A stretch of 45,911 nt of DNA. It comes from Phoronis australis (Eukaryota; Phoronida; Phoronidae). Shown here in pieces: positions 32,823 through 43,679 of this stretch. The translations under genes and the position numbers were made by a program. Location: the NCBI GenBank assembly GCA_002633005.1, contig NMRA01000783.1, positions 1,441 through 47,351 of the forward strand, written 5' to 3'. Below the pieces are notes generated by a model that ran no database searches, had not been told where the DNA came from, and was given only the letters and a program-made list of their open reading frames with translations. The stretch's first letter is position 1; every line of letters begins with the position of its first letter.

Positions 32823-33539
32823 NNNNNNNNNNNNNNNNNNNNNNNNNNNNNNNNNNNNNNNNNNNNNNNNNNNNNNNNNNNNNNNNNNNNNNNNNNNNNN
32901 NNNNNNNNNNNNNNNNNNNNNNNNNNNNNNNNNNNNNNNNNNNNNNNNNNNNNNNNNNNNNNNNNNNNNNNNNNNNNNNNNNNNNNNNNNNNNNNNNNNN
33001 NNNNNNNNNNNNNNNNNNNNNNNNNNNNNNNNNNNNNNNNNNNNNNNNNNNNNNNNNNNNNNNNNNNNNNNNNNNNNNNNNNNNNNNNNNNNNNNNNNNN
33101 NNNNNNNNNNNNNNNNNNNNNNNNNNNNNNNNNNNNNNNNNNNNNNNNNNNNNNNNNNNNNNNNNNNNNNNNNNNNNNNNNNNNNNNNNNNNNNNNNNNN
33201 NNNNNNNNNNNNNNNNNNNNNNNNNNNNNNNNNNNNNNNNNNNNNNNNNNNNNNNNNNNNNNNNNNNNNNNNNNNNNNNNNNNNNNNNNNNNNNNNNNNN
33301 NNNNNNNNNNNNNNNNNNNNNNNNNNNNNNNNNNNNNNNNNNNNNNNNNNNNNNNNNNNNNNNNNNNNNNNNNNNNNNNNNNNNNNNNNNNNNNNNNNNN
33401 NNNNNNNNNNNNNNNNNNNNNNNNNNNNNNNNNNNNNNNNNNNNNNNNNNNNNNNNNNNNNNNNNNNNNNNNNNNNNNNNNNNNNNNNNNNNNNNNNNNN
33501 NNNNNNNNNNNNNNNNNNNNNNNNNNNNNNNNNNNNNNN
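32823..33539. other. Assembly gap (717 N)
   Basis: A run of N. Flanking sequences show no obvious shared repeat. Missing exons could lie inside, if the run length is a real estimate. Confidence 0.99.
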
Positions 33540-34008
33540 ACTCTGGTCTAGTTCAGAGTCTGATTTTGGGCTCAAAACGATTCAAGTGATATGCTGCTGT
33601 GTTTACCTTCAAGGGTCTAATTGTGGATGTTATTGAGGCTGAATGAGGTTACATGAAAGAAAGCCACGTGTTGAAACTGGACCTTTTTTACAAGCGCTTC
33701 TATAGGCCATTGAAACTAGAACCCAGTGAAATGAAAGCCAAAAGCTGAGTGACATTAAATTTTCCTTTCAGAAGAAAGGCTTTATACTATTGGTGAAAAC
33801 TTTTCAATTTGGTACAGATTATGGGGAAATGACATTCAGTGACTGCATCGATTGTCTTATTATATGTTTTCAATTGTAGGTAGCTGCTATGCACAAGATT
33901 TGAGAATAAACAATTATCAGTGTATTTAAAAACAAATGGCAAACTGAAAAAGCACAGAAAAAAACAACATTGAGAGGGAGTCCATAATCAGGCATATCAA
34001 GTGCTGAA

Positions 34009-34117
34009 TTACTGAATCACAATCAATTCTCTCAGGTTATTGCTGAAGGATTGTTTTTCACTTTGTCCAACGGTGAAATAGATGGTCAGGCGGTTGGTTT
34101 CAGTTGTTTTTTCTTGC
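34009..34117 (-). CDS. Exon Y of an unassigned minus-strand gene
   Basis: A strong acceptor (TTTCTATTCTGTTACAG) precedes 34117. The first base completes a Trp codon with the two bases left by exon X (34649-34853). The exon reads QEKTTETNRLTIYFTVGQ, then SEKQSFSNNLRELIVIQ, and ends at TAA (34009). The alternating pattern (RLTIYFTV) suggests a beta-strand region continuing from exon X. If the stop is the true end, this is the C-terminus of a short protein; a skipped donor just before it cannot be excluded. Confidence 0.55.
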
Positions 34118-34648
34118 CTGTAACAGAATAGAAATATTAGCAAATTGTAAAAGAAAAGACAAGACAAAACTACTTTTGTAAGGCAGAACATACTTGCCAT
34201 TTCATCTTCATGTTTATGTGTAGAAACTAATAACTTTTGTACCCAAGTCTTATTTAATATCTGCATAAAAACATGTGTAACAGGCTAAAAGTGGTTTAAC
34301 AATGTGTATTTTTCATGAAACTTAAAATGTGCTTCTGATCTCAACAAGTAAATTTCATTCTAGGTGTCCACTCACTCATCTAGAGAATTTTATTGGAAAC
34401 AGCATAGTTTTGAAGAGAAACTGCTGTGAAAAGTCACTCTTGACTTCTGTGCATCACGTACCATACACCTTTTATTTTGGGAGCACTCCCACCCAGGAAA
34501 ATATGAATATGTGCTGCTAGCCTACCCGGCATCGGGTGAGTTTCCAAAAAGAAACACTTAGTTCCACTCAGTAAAACTGTTATTCAGTGGAGTAACTGGT
34601 GGAGATAACATCACCGAACAATGTTGAAACTGATTGCTAAAAACTTAC

Positions 34649-34853
34649 CAAGTAATGTTGTGTAGTCTCCGAATGGATTGGAACTGCATAGTCATTGACA
34701 TAGAGCACACACGGGCTTCAGGATCCACACACTTTTTGTCAGTTAGTTGACCCTGTTGACCGCAGTTGTCCACGAATATAGTAACCTTAGGTCTTTTGGG
34801 AATTTGTGGCCACATATCGAAGACTTGCACCAGGGAGATTAGCAGTAATAAGG
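34649..34853 (-). CDS. Exon X of an unassigned, probably secreted minus-strand gene
   Basis: It ends at a consensus donor, TTG|GTAAGT, and joins exon Y in phase. The frame opens with a hydrophobic signal-like stretch (LLLLISLVQVF), then DMWPQIPKRPKVTIFVDNCG, then KKCVDPEARVCSMSMTMQF and LHNITW. Three Cys and an N-x-T site (NIT) support an extracellular protein. An in-frame TAA lies immediately before the hydrophobic part, so the exon must start at the AG of TAAG (34854), or the start is damaged. An ATG just upstream in another frame (MEFLSKYFVA, about 34889) is also signal-like, so a one-base assembly error or frameshift joining the two is possible. Family not recognised. Confidence 0.55.
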
Positions 34854-35180
34854 CTTAGCGCGACGAAGTATTTTGATAAAAATTCCATCTTTTAACAGCT
34901 GTTTACATGCAGACAGCCACGCATGCGCAATTCAATCACCACTAGTACAGCAGCGACACCGCGAGGAGAATTCTCCGAATAGCCCCATTTAGGAGTCTGA
35001 GTTGAGAAGGGTTTAACTCTAATGAAGTGTCTTCTTGTAGGAAGTTTTCCCATAACTCTATCGATAAACTTATTAACTCTAGCGATATACTTTCTAACTC
35101 TATCGAAAGACTCACTAACTCTATCGATAGACTTACTATCTCTATCGATAGACGTACTATGTCTAACGATAGACACAAAA

Positions 35181-35340
35181 AGAACTCCAAAATAGACATT
35201 GCCAACTATCGCCCCATAACTCTACTTAACACCTTTTCCAGAATTTTAGAAAAAAAAATCATTTCTCGACACATGTTTCACCACCTCTCTTCACAGAACA
35301 TCATACATCGTAGCCAATTTGGATTCATGCCTGGGCCCAG
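35181..35340 (+). pseudogene. Reverse transcriptase fragment inside the fold-back element
   Basis: The frame reads ANYRPITLLNTFSRILEK (35201-35254) and, after about 20 residues, QFGFMPG (35318-35338). These are the first two conserved blocks of non-LTR reverse transcriptases (NYRPISLL...KILE and QFGFR.G). The frame continues into a serine- and tyrosine-rich repeat that no longer looks like RT. The fragment keeps about 50 good residues, so its capture may be fairly recent. Confidence 0.85.
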
Positions 35341-35699
35341 TCTCCAATCTCCGTACTCAGACTCATACTCATACTCAAGATTTCATACTCAAAATCGTGC
35401 TCACTGGAGTCGTACTCAAAAAAGCGTATCTAATGTCGTTTTTCGAGAAGACTCCAAACGTACTCAAATCCGACACTCATACTCGAGTTGCTATGGAACT
35501 CTTTATGATGTGAAATGCAAAATCACTCAAACACGCGCTGATTCATCGCTCCCTCTTGGAATAGACCACCCCAAGAACTAGGCCTACATTATCGTCTGCT
35601 GTCGCTACAACTACAAGAGTATGTCTATAACGTGGAATTCTGAGTGTTCTGTAACTGTTATTCATTTTTTAGTTTCAATAAATATTCTTATGCCATTTA

Positions 35700-35992
35700 A
35701 TAAGTCTATCGATAGAGTTAGTGAGTCTATCGATAGAATAAGAAAGTCTGTCGATAGAGATAGTAAGTCTATCTATAGAGTTAGTGAGTCTATCGATAGC
35801 GATAGTAAGTCTATCGATAGAGTTAGTGACTCTATCGATAGAGATAGTAAGTTTATTGATAGAGTTAGTGAGTCTATCGATAGAGATAGGAAGTCTATCG
35901 ATAGAGTTAATGAGTCTATCGACAGAGTTAGTGAGTCTATCGCTAGATTTAATAACTCTGTCGATAGAGTTAATAAGTTTATCAATAGAGTT
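35700..35992. repeat. 21-bp tandem repeat array, about 14 units, open on both strands
   Basis: The unit is 21 bp, so each frame repeats every seven codons. The plus frame 35621-36028 reads SIDRVSE-type heptads. The minus frames 35675-36046 and 35773-36129 read NSIDRLT and SLTLSID-type heptads. The core TCTATCGATAGA is a 12-bp palindrome containing TATCGATA, the Drosophila DRE word. The units differ mostly by single substitutions. The long frames are an outcome of a 21-bp period without stops. I do not call them genes. Confidence 0.85.
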
Positions 35993-36129
35993 AGCAACGG
36001 AGAAAAAAGTTGCTGTTGTGTCCTTTGACAGCCACCGTAAAACCAACCGAGTTCATTGAGCGGGCAAAGGTAATAAATTGTAACGGTCACCACATAAAGT
36101 GCCAATAAATCGCCCATCATGAAAAGCAA

Positions 36130-37590
36130 ATTTTGACTAGACCACGTACTGCTTTGACATTGGTTTCAAATTGTCCCTTGGTCAAAGTACGTGTGACCTG
36201 GAACGCTCTCGGGTCAGCTCATAAAAGTGAGGTTTTACTTGCCATGGCATTTCATTTATCACCAGTCTCAAGGTATAACGAGCTATCAGTTATTTCCAAA
36301 CCCAGAAGACTGACTAAGAAACAAATTGAAACCATCCTATAATGGTCGGAGACCACAGTAGATGCCTGTGTAGCTCGTCCAAAATGAAGAAAATGGGGTG
36401 GGTCGGGTTTGACGGCAGTTTTGTGGGCTTAATGGAAAGTAATTTCCAGGAATGATATTCAGTAGTTCCAGCTGAAGTTGTTTTGAGCAAAATTGAGTTC
36501 GGAAATTTGACCTGTGCTCTTGTCTAGGATAGGCCGGGAAGGTCCACCATTTTGAGAGAACATTCTTGTTATGTTTTGAATTCTTGGCGCAAATAGAGGT
36601 ACCCTTCAGACAAGTGGAAATTGTCAAAAATCTGGTTAGTAATGACATTTTTGACCTAATTTTTTTGAATTTAGATTAAAAGAGCATTCGGATTATGGTC
36701 ACTTTTCTTGCACCGGGGCATACATGAATTTGCGATTTTAGGTTAAAATTGGCCAAATTTTTTGTCATTTTTGGCATCTCTATTTTTTCACGGTGGAAGT
36801 AGCATGATAAAAGGGAATGTCTTTGTTGAATTTCTCCATTGATGTGAAACCCCACAGAGTGTGCTTTCAGTCAATAATACCTCTTTTCAGACGTCAGTGG
36901 CAGCTGTGCAGACAAGGGCTTTGATTAACGCAGGCCAGTGATTTGGTCAAAATCGGCCACTGGTAGTGTGGTCATAGTGAAATCTTGGTAATAGTAAACG
37001 AGCCGACTCGTGGGCGTGGCGGTCTCGCCACCTGTTGACTGCGTGTAGCTTCATAATTTAGAGCGCTGGTATCCGCCGTCAAATGTTTACAATCTTGGCA
37101 ATTGCGTGTGTACGTTTGTTTTTTCAAGTCCCGTAAATTCTAGTTTTGCTAAAAATAAATCTGTGCCGTCTATTATTGACATTTTAATTTCATTCATAAT
37201 AGCGAAGTTGATGCAGCACGTTGGCGGTCAACCTTCAACAATTTGAAATCTGTTGCGGGTAAGAATAATTGCTTTCAAGGAAAGTTTAGTATAATAAGAG
37301 TCACGGTGTATTTTCGAAATCTGAGACTGATGCTTAATGAAGGTCACAAACAAAAATGAAAGCCAATTCAGTGTTTGTAAAAATTGAGAGGTCGTGTTAT
37401 ATAGACTGTATGCGATAATTTAAAGTAAATTACATACTATTATTTTTATTAAACAAGATTAACTTAGTTAACTTGGTGAAAACCACCTCATACGGGAATA
37501 TCGTCGCCCCAGCAAAGACGAATAGCGACATGAATATTTTAAATTAAACAACAACTTAAATGTCGTGTAGATTAAAGAGAATGCAATTTC
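36130..37590. other. Stretch without a recognisable gene
   Basis: Small frames at 36133-36342 (plus, 69 residues) and 36337-36648 (minus, 103 residues) have no recognisable family and poor start contexts. No clear repeat was seen. Confidence 0.4.
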
Positions 37591-37599
37591 AGAACAAAA

Positions 37600-38560
37600 G
37601 TACATGAACAGGTTGTCTACGCAAGTACAAGGGATGACTAAGCACGTTCTGGGGTTGGTAAAATGTAGATCAAATAACTCAACAGCAATATATCAGGCGA
37701 TAAGTAGGTCGACTATTTTTGTCCATACATGTAGTTCAACGTCAATCATGATAAGTCAGGTCCCGCATTTGGTTATGAGGCCGCGAGTACAAAATTACGA
37801 CAGAGATGATATATTTCCATTTAACAGGGGTAATTCCGAAGACGTTGTTGGGTCGGTTAAACCTTACCAAAGGGGTAAAAAGATTAGCTGTAGATGGAAT
37901 TCCAACGGAATATTATTTAAAATCATTTAAATAGGTGAAATAAAGATAGACTCCGACTGTAACCTTTTAGTTGTCTACATGTATATGTGTAGACCTATAA
38001 ATTATTTTTTTAAATATTGAACATAGAAATTGATAGACTTCCAAAACAATGTTTCTTGATGTCATTTGAAAGGCAGTCGCACGGTCAAAACTAACTACAG
38101 TCAGGAATTTGTTTTACTGTGTATACAGCTGGTTTCGGTCATGCATGTTTGAACCAGGGAGTCGGTGATGAACAATATATTTCATTATTTGTCACAATTT
38201 TAAAGAAATCCAGGGAGATTTTAACTTTCCAAGTTGATTGTCTATAGTGTAGTATATATTTTAAGTGTGAACTTTACAAGAAAGTTACGTCTGAATTGTC
38301 CTGCAAAAGGTGCTTTAAATTGTGGCGAGCTGACGCAGGAGCGGATACTTTACTTAGCGAACATTTCACGTTCAAATAATCAACTGGAAATTGGAAATGG
38401 CAGAAGAAGTGATATAAATGGATTTGCACTTTTTAAGACAGGTTGAGACAGAAGCGCATTTCATGTTACGTTGCCTAGTCCTGATGAATTTAAGATTTAA
38501 ATAGGTTCTATACCACATTTTATTGGAACACAAGTACAAGCCAATACAGCAGTAATACAG
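37600..38560 (+). mobile_element. Decayed LINE copy related to the 18.4-21.2 kb element
   Basis: The plus frame contains NYDRDDIFPFNRG (about 37794-37830), clearly the same as NYDREDMFSFNRE at 19598-19640. Next comes DVVGSVKPYQRGKK where the other copy has VVELVKSERNG. The 3' part, from 37975, aligns by eye with 20640-21180 (ATGTTTCTTGATG, GAAAGGCAGTCGCA, GAAATTGGAAATGGCAGAAG, GCATTTCATGTTACGTTGCC). As in the other copy, most of the reverse transcriptase between these blocks is missing. Both copies may therefore descend from one internally deleted element. Confidence 0.8.
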
Positions 38561-38818
38561 AGAAATAGCCTTGAAAACGAATAGCTAGCCTACTTATTCA
38601 TGAATAGTGATCAAGTGAAAATAGGATTACGAGCACAGAGAAAATAACGAAATCGAAAAGAACCCATACGTTATTCAAGGAATAACATATTAACAAAAAA
38701 TAAAAGACAATGAAAAGCTCAGCATGGTATAGAAATTAAATCATTTGGTTTCTATGACATTTAAAAATTAAATCACTGATGCTTTGGATTAAAAAAAACA
38801 TTACAACTACGATCTACG

Positions 38819-39022
38819 TCGTGGTAACCATGTAAAAAATAAAGGTATTTTTTTCAATCCTATTACTAAGGTTATAAAAATGAGACCAGATCTGATGATG
38901 ATTGGGTTGGAGGCTGCGAAAGAACTGGACGGTGCATCTGAGCAAGTAGTAAGCGTCACCATTAGTTATGTCGTAGATACAATTAGAAGTAGCGTTGGTA
39001 AAAACGTGATGGAACTTTTTTA
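38819..39022 (+). CDS. Unassigned open frame fragment, 67 residues
   Basis: An open stretch without an upstream ATG reads RGNHVKNKGIFFNPITKVIK, then MRPDLMMIGLEAAKELDGAS and on to SVGKNVMELF and TAA. Its composition is protein-like (a mixed helix-forming segment, few low-complexity residues), unlike the AT-rich frames around it. I do not recognise the family. It could be a remnant of a mobile element or a last exon. Confidence 0.25.
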
Positions 39023-39029
39023 AAATAAG

Positions 39030-40435
39030 TTATAAACCCCTCTAAACTGGTTAGCAGAACTTCTTTTTACGCGATAAGGCATGATTTAATGGCAGGGAAA
39101 GGAATTAGGCTGCCACCCCTTAAGAAATTTTGAATGCTAATTTTAACGTTGACATTGAATGGACTACTTAAAGTAAACTATTCCAGGATCGAAGCAAAAC
39201 GAACAATAATTAGAGTTTTCCGGAGAATTGCTGGGAATTCTATCTTCTGAAGTGGCTCTGAGTAGTACAATAATAGAATATCTATCACGTTCACATGTAC
39301 AGTGTATATAGAGCAGCTCAATAATAGCTAAATTTGATAAATTATTTCCTCTATGAATACTTTTGTATAAATAAACATTCGCATTCCTAACAGCTGTATC
39401 GTCAGATCATTAAAGTGTTTTAGAATACAGTCTGTCGGATAGGCCATTAATAAATAATAGAAAAGAAGCGTCCCCAGTACACTACGCTAGCATTAACATA
39501 GCCAATTTGGCTATTCACCAAAAACAACACTTCTAACGGTACGCACTCTATACATGTAGGTTCTATTTAAAGTACAGTACTGTATATGGCTAAAGCAAAT
39601 CGCGCACAGTTCCACTAACCCCATACGTGCGAAGCTTAATAACACCGTGTCAAACGCAGAGGCCCTAACTAGAAAAACAGCCAGAACATTGTTACCCTTC
39701 AGAAATTCTAAGTGGAGACCGTCGGTTAATTTCACTTAATTGCGACGTGGCACTTTTAAGGTAAACAAAAACAAACTGAGTAGCATACAGAAAGCTTTAA
39801 GTGATTTTGTGATCATATACACCGGAAAATACAATTTTTAAAATGGTTTGATAGAGTGTAGAGTACAAAGTACTACGGTAATGGGGCGATAGCTAAACAC
39901 TCATTATACAGTCATCGAGTCCTTTTTATGCACAGTTATCATTAACACTCGTTTCCATCTAGTTGGAACGAGGTCCAAATGAAAAGTATTAAATAAATGT
40001 AGTTGTTGGAATTGTTAGTAAATGTGCTAGCAATTTAAACATTTTACTCGTTTTGTCTGTTAATGAGTCACTCACCAACGTATCAGTGTTTTCGAGACGA
40101 CTTCATCTGCAGCAGTTATTTGACAATTTACGATCTCTTTTTAATTAACGCTGTAGTAAGCTAATGTTTATTTTTTTATTCCTTTACTTCACTACCGATC
40201 CCATTTTTGATTATATCAAATAAAGGTGTAGTCAACGTTATCAGAACCAAAAATTGCATCCTAATTCACTTCAGGTAAATTGAAGGGAATCACTATCATA
40301 ATTCCACAAAAGATTTTGTAAATTAGAGCTCATCTGTATCCAAGATAGTATCACTAAAAAGTAGTATGTATATGTACACGTACGGCATGGCATGGTGATC
40401 CCAGTTTCCACCAGACGGCGCGACTTCAGTGTAGA
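39030..40435. other. Stretch without a recognisable gene
   Basis: No exon, RNA gene or structured repeat that I can support. Confidence 0.4.
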
Positions 40436-40438
40436 GAA

Positions 40439-40702
40439 CAGGGGTCCGTTCCAAGAACTTGTCTTAAGTTCATGTTTGACTTAAGTCTAAGCTTTGTCTC
40501 AACTTCCAAACTTTAAATCTTCCATATCCGGTACGTTAGTCCAAACTAAGACAAATTTAAATCAAAAACACTTAAATCGAACCTCAGATCTCTTTCTTTA
40601 AACGTACTTACATGTATATAAATCAAATCCACGTTTAATTTTAAAATTTACTGAAATTTACGATTTGTCTTTGCTAAGTCAATTTTCTTGGAACGGGCTC
40701 CA
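40439..40702. mobile_element. MITE-like element, about 260 bp
   Basis: The left end, GGGGTCCGTTCCAAGAACTTG (40440-40460), is inverted at the right end as TTTTCTTGGAACGGGCTCC (40684-40702). The interior is AT-rich and has several CTTAAGT/ACTTAAG words but no gene. CAG flanks both ends and could be a 3-bp target duplication, though the exact end is uncertain. Confidence 0.65.
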
Positions 40703-40709
40703 GATGTAC

Positions 40710-41870
40710 TACCAGCCAAGCGTGTAGGCTGGTCAACTAATTAAATAAGTCACAAAACAACAAATAGCTTTATATCTGCTCGATTGATTGCCGCCACGAA
40801 CCAAGACGAAAGACCACTACATGGCCTGTGATTGATTTTTAAAGTTTAACTTAGCAATTACGTAACTCATGATTGATTCCGTCAGAAAATATTTCAAACC
40901 AATAGAACTGTGTATGCGAACAAAGCGATCTCGGCCTTCATTAGCGTTCTACACAATACAGTATAATCAGGAAATGCCATTTAATTTGTTCAGACAAAAG
41001 CTGCCGGCTCCCGGCCATAAGGAGCAACAATTTCATGGTTATTGGTAAGAATATTTTTTTTAAATGCAGCAAATCACGCAAAGTTATTGAATGTTACGCT
41101 GTAGATTAGAGAATAAAATATTTAAAACGATATTAGGTGCTACTGAGGACGGGCAGCATTCGGTGCAACATAGTCGTGGCCAAGGATATCAAATCATGAC
41201 GATTTCAAGAAAAGTTTAGGACAACGCGCTAAAAACATGCGTCCCGTTGCTTGCCGTGAAAATTATCATCCGATGCCACTTCTATCGCGGCCAATTTCAC
41301 TTAATATAGAAGTTACACAACGACACAAGAAAGTAAGCATAAAACATTCTGAGCATTTAATATATCGAGTAACAAAAATTAATAAGGAAGGGATTGACAA
41401 CACACGACGGATTGACAGGAATGACACAGAGAAGCCGTTACACGAACTACATTGTAAATGCACAATAGTACACAGCAGAACAAAGGTAGGCGAGAAAATA
41501 AAACACATGTATTAAGTAATTAACGGAGAAACTACTTGAACCGTTATCATATACACAAGTTAAAGAGACGTATGCCCAGCAACCCACGCCTGCCTAAAAG
41601 ACAATTCATCACATTGCTAAATCTGTCACCGATATTTAAATGAAAAGGATTACGCCCATAGGAAGAAAGGAACTCCAGACAAATACCATTATATGTATGT
41701 AATAAATATGTCTCGCTAGTGTGCCTTGGTATTAGGGAAAATGCCCAAAACTGACGGAGATTTCAACTCCAATGAATGTTCACTCGGAAATACACGACCT
41801 ACAACATTACGGTGAGGTGGGTTAGTTTCCCGAAATTTCAACAAAAGAGCTATTTCCGTGCACGTGAGAA
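40710..41870. other. Stretch without a recognisable gene
   Basis: A basic 92-residue plus frame at 41237-41515 (MRPVACRENYHPMPLL...) is the only notable open frame. It has no recognised family, no good neighbouring splice sites and no repeat relation, so I do not call it. Confidence 0.4.
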
Positions 41871-42040
41871 AATAGAGCACACAATTGATATATAGCGGTT
41901 ATTGAGAAGATATAATTTACAAAAAACATACATTATATCTGGGCTGTTTTTGTCCAAGAGAATTAGTAGAACACACATGTAATATATAGTGGTTCTTAAG
42001 AGCACAAAATTGAACAGAAAACAAGCATTATATTTTGTTA
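41871..42040. repeat. Diverged tandem duplication, about 95 bp period
   Basis: AATAGAGCACACAATTGATATATAGCGG (41870 on) is matched by TAGTAGAACACACATGTAATATATAGTGG (41966 on). Both are followed by TT.TTxAGA, then an A-rich stretch and CATTATAT. It is non-coding. Confidence 0.55.
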
Positions 42041-42421
42041 TACCTGTTCTGTGTTACATAGACAATACTCACCTACAAAATCAAAATAATCGTGATGCAT
42101 TGGTGCACAGCCGACAAGAGCTATAACTGACATACAGTACATGTACCACTGGAGTACAGACAATTGCCAAGTGAAACCAACAACAAAAGCAAAATGTTCG
42201 TCCAAACCACATTTTATCCTATTATCTGGAGAGTCAATGTGAGAATTCAATATACATGTTCAGGCTCGGCAACTTCTGAAGGCTACATAACGAATAAAGT
42301 AAAAATGTGCCTACCAGAAATCATACTTTTTTCAAACATTTATTGTAACAAACTGACAATTACAATACAAACGTACATAAACATACATAAATATTTACCA
42401 TCGTTATAGCTGTACTAAATT

Positions 42422-43560
42422 TCATTTTCGTTGTGATTTTCTAAATGCACCATTGATTTTACTCATAGTAAATTTTGTTTCTATATTTCTATTGTTTTTC
42501 AAAACTCTAATGACATCAGTTGTTAAGGGAAGTTTGTTCGGCATTCTACATTGATAAATGACATTTTTTGTCATTAAAACTACAAGATTTATACTGTTGT
42601 TACATTCGGTATTTCTAAACAAAAGGTCAAGGCCGTTTAAAGAATCGATCCTAAGGAAATCAGCACAAACTTTCCTCCAGAACTCTCTTATATATCTGCA
42701 TTCCACCAATAAATGTACTTCAAGTAGTGTCTTTATGCTCAGAGCAAAATGTGCATCAGTCATTCTCTTGAACTTGAATGCTAAAAAGACATTTGTTGTT
42801 ATAATACGCTGTACAATTTTGTACTGGAAATCCTTAAATATGAATCTAACGTTAAAACATAAGGTAATCGATAAATTTTGTACCAATCAAAATCATTAAT
42901 CTCTGGCGCACTTCTGCAAGGCACTGTCCACATGCCTACTTAGGGCTTCTAAATTTCTGACAAATGTCTTGCAGAAGTTTGAGCACCCCGTTTGAGCACT
43001 GACGATATGCAACAGTGGTGTTAAAATCGTCGGGAATTTTTGTTTTACATATTCAGAGTGGTAAAGGGTACATGTATCTAACCAATTTTGCGGAACTGAC
43101 TTCACAAGCCTGTAATGGTCCAAAAACGTACCCATTGTATCAAATTTTCTTTTTAGTGATTGTAAAGTCAGAATTGTTCCATCATTATTTAGTAATTTTT
43201 AACAGTTCTTAAACCTTTCTTGAACCACTGTTTAATAAAGTAAATTTTTATGCTTGCATTGAACCATAAGGGCTCATTCAATATACTATAAACTGTTAAT
43301 GGAACAAAACATGCTACAAATTTCTTCCATGCCAAAGAATTATCAAGCCAAAATAACCAACTATGTTGAAATTGCTTCCAAAATTTAAGTCCTCTTGCAG
43401 TTTGTATGTGACAGGAAAGACAGTCCAAGAGTTACCAGTTTTCAGGAGATTTATAATCCACGACAATTTTAGGCAGAAATCATACCCAAGGGAGCGTTCA
43501 AATAGTTCATCATTCAAGAGAACGGCGGGATATACTTCAGTCTTGGACAAAGGTCTGGCG
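42422..43560 (-). mobile_element. Decayed LINE, 3' third of ORF2
   Basis: On the minus strand, successive frames give FCLKLSWIINLLKTGNSW (about 43485-43430), then NEPLWFNASIKIYFIKQWFK (43280-43220) and GTFLDHYRLVKSVPQNW (43133-43082). The last is FKDFQYKIVQRIITTN...LLEVHLLVECRYIREFW (42840-42680), followed by 80 residues to a stop at 42422. This is the order of the region after the reverse transcriptase in L1/Tx1-like ORF2. In the zinc knuckle the CTFCSEHKDT segment is in a neighbouring frame between two frameshifts of opposite sign, so the long open frame has lost both Cys. The 5' end is cut near 43550. Confidence 0.85.
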
Positions 43561-43633
43561 GACCACGCTGGATATTAGCCTTTGGGTAAAGCATGTTTTT
43601 CATTTATTGTATTTTTATCCTCTTTAAATAAAG

Positions 43634-43672
<39 letters not shown>
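43555..43672 (+). mobile_element. 3' tail of a plus-strand non-LTR element with (ATT)n
   Basis: GGGTAAAGCATG...CATTTATTGTATTTTTATCC leads to CTCTTTAAATAAAGTTTG, directly followed by (TTA)n at 43638-43672. A polyadenylation-like AATAAA word followed by a trinucleotide run is a usual LINE or SINE 3' end. It points away from the minus-strand LINE at 42422-43560, so the two are separate insertions abutting near 43555. Confidence 0.6.
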
Positions 43673-43674
<2 letters not shown>

Positions 43675-43679
43675 GTCTG

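Larger units (their letters stand above)
35035..36030. mobile_element. Composite fold-back element with 21-bp repeat arms
   Basis: The left arm (35041-35175) and right arm (35700-35992) are made of the same 21-bp unit, GAGTCTATCGATAGAGTTAGT and variants, in opposite orientation. The arms also share flanks outside the repeats (AAGTTTTCCCATAACTCT on the left; AACTTTTTTCTCCGTTGCTAACTCT read backwards on the right). Both arms carry the variants CGCTAGA and TTTATCGATAGAGTTA in mirrored order. They could therefore pair into a long hairpin. The central 500 bp holds a reverse transcriptase fragment and a degenerate ACTCATACTCA repeat. No transposase is present. It resembles a fold-back transposon with internally repeated termini that has picked up LINE sequence. 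Confidence 0.75.

Noticed and set aside
32793-33636. Frames of 260 and 274 residues
   Set aside because: Almost entirely N; they are artefacts of the assembly gap.
35621-36129. Three long overlapping frames on both strands
   Set aside because: They arise from a stop-free 21-bp repeat. Heptad composition is the same on both strands and there is no other coding sign.
41237-41515. 92-residue basic plus frame
   Set aside because: No family, no splice context, and a minus frame of similar length overlaps it.
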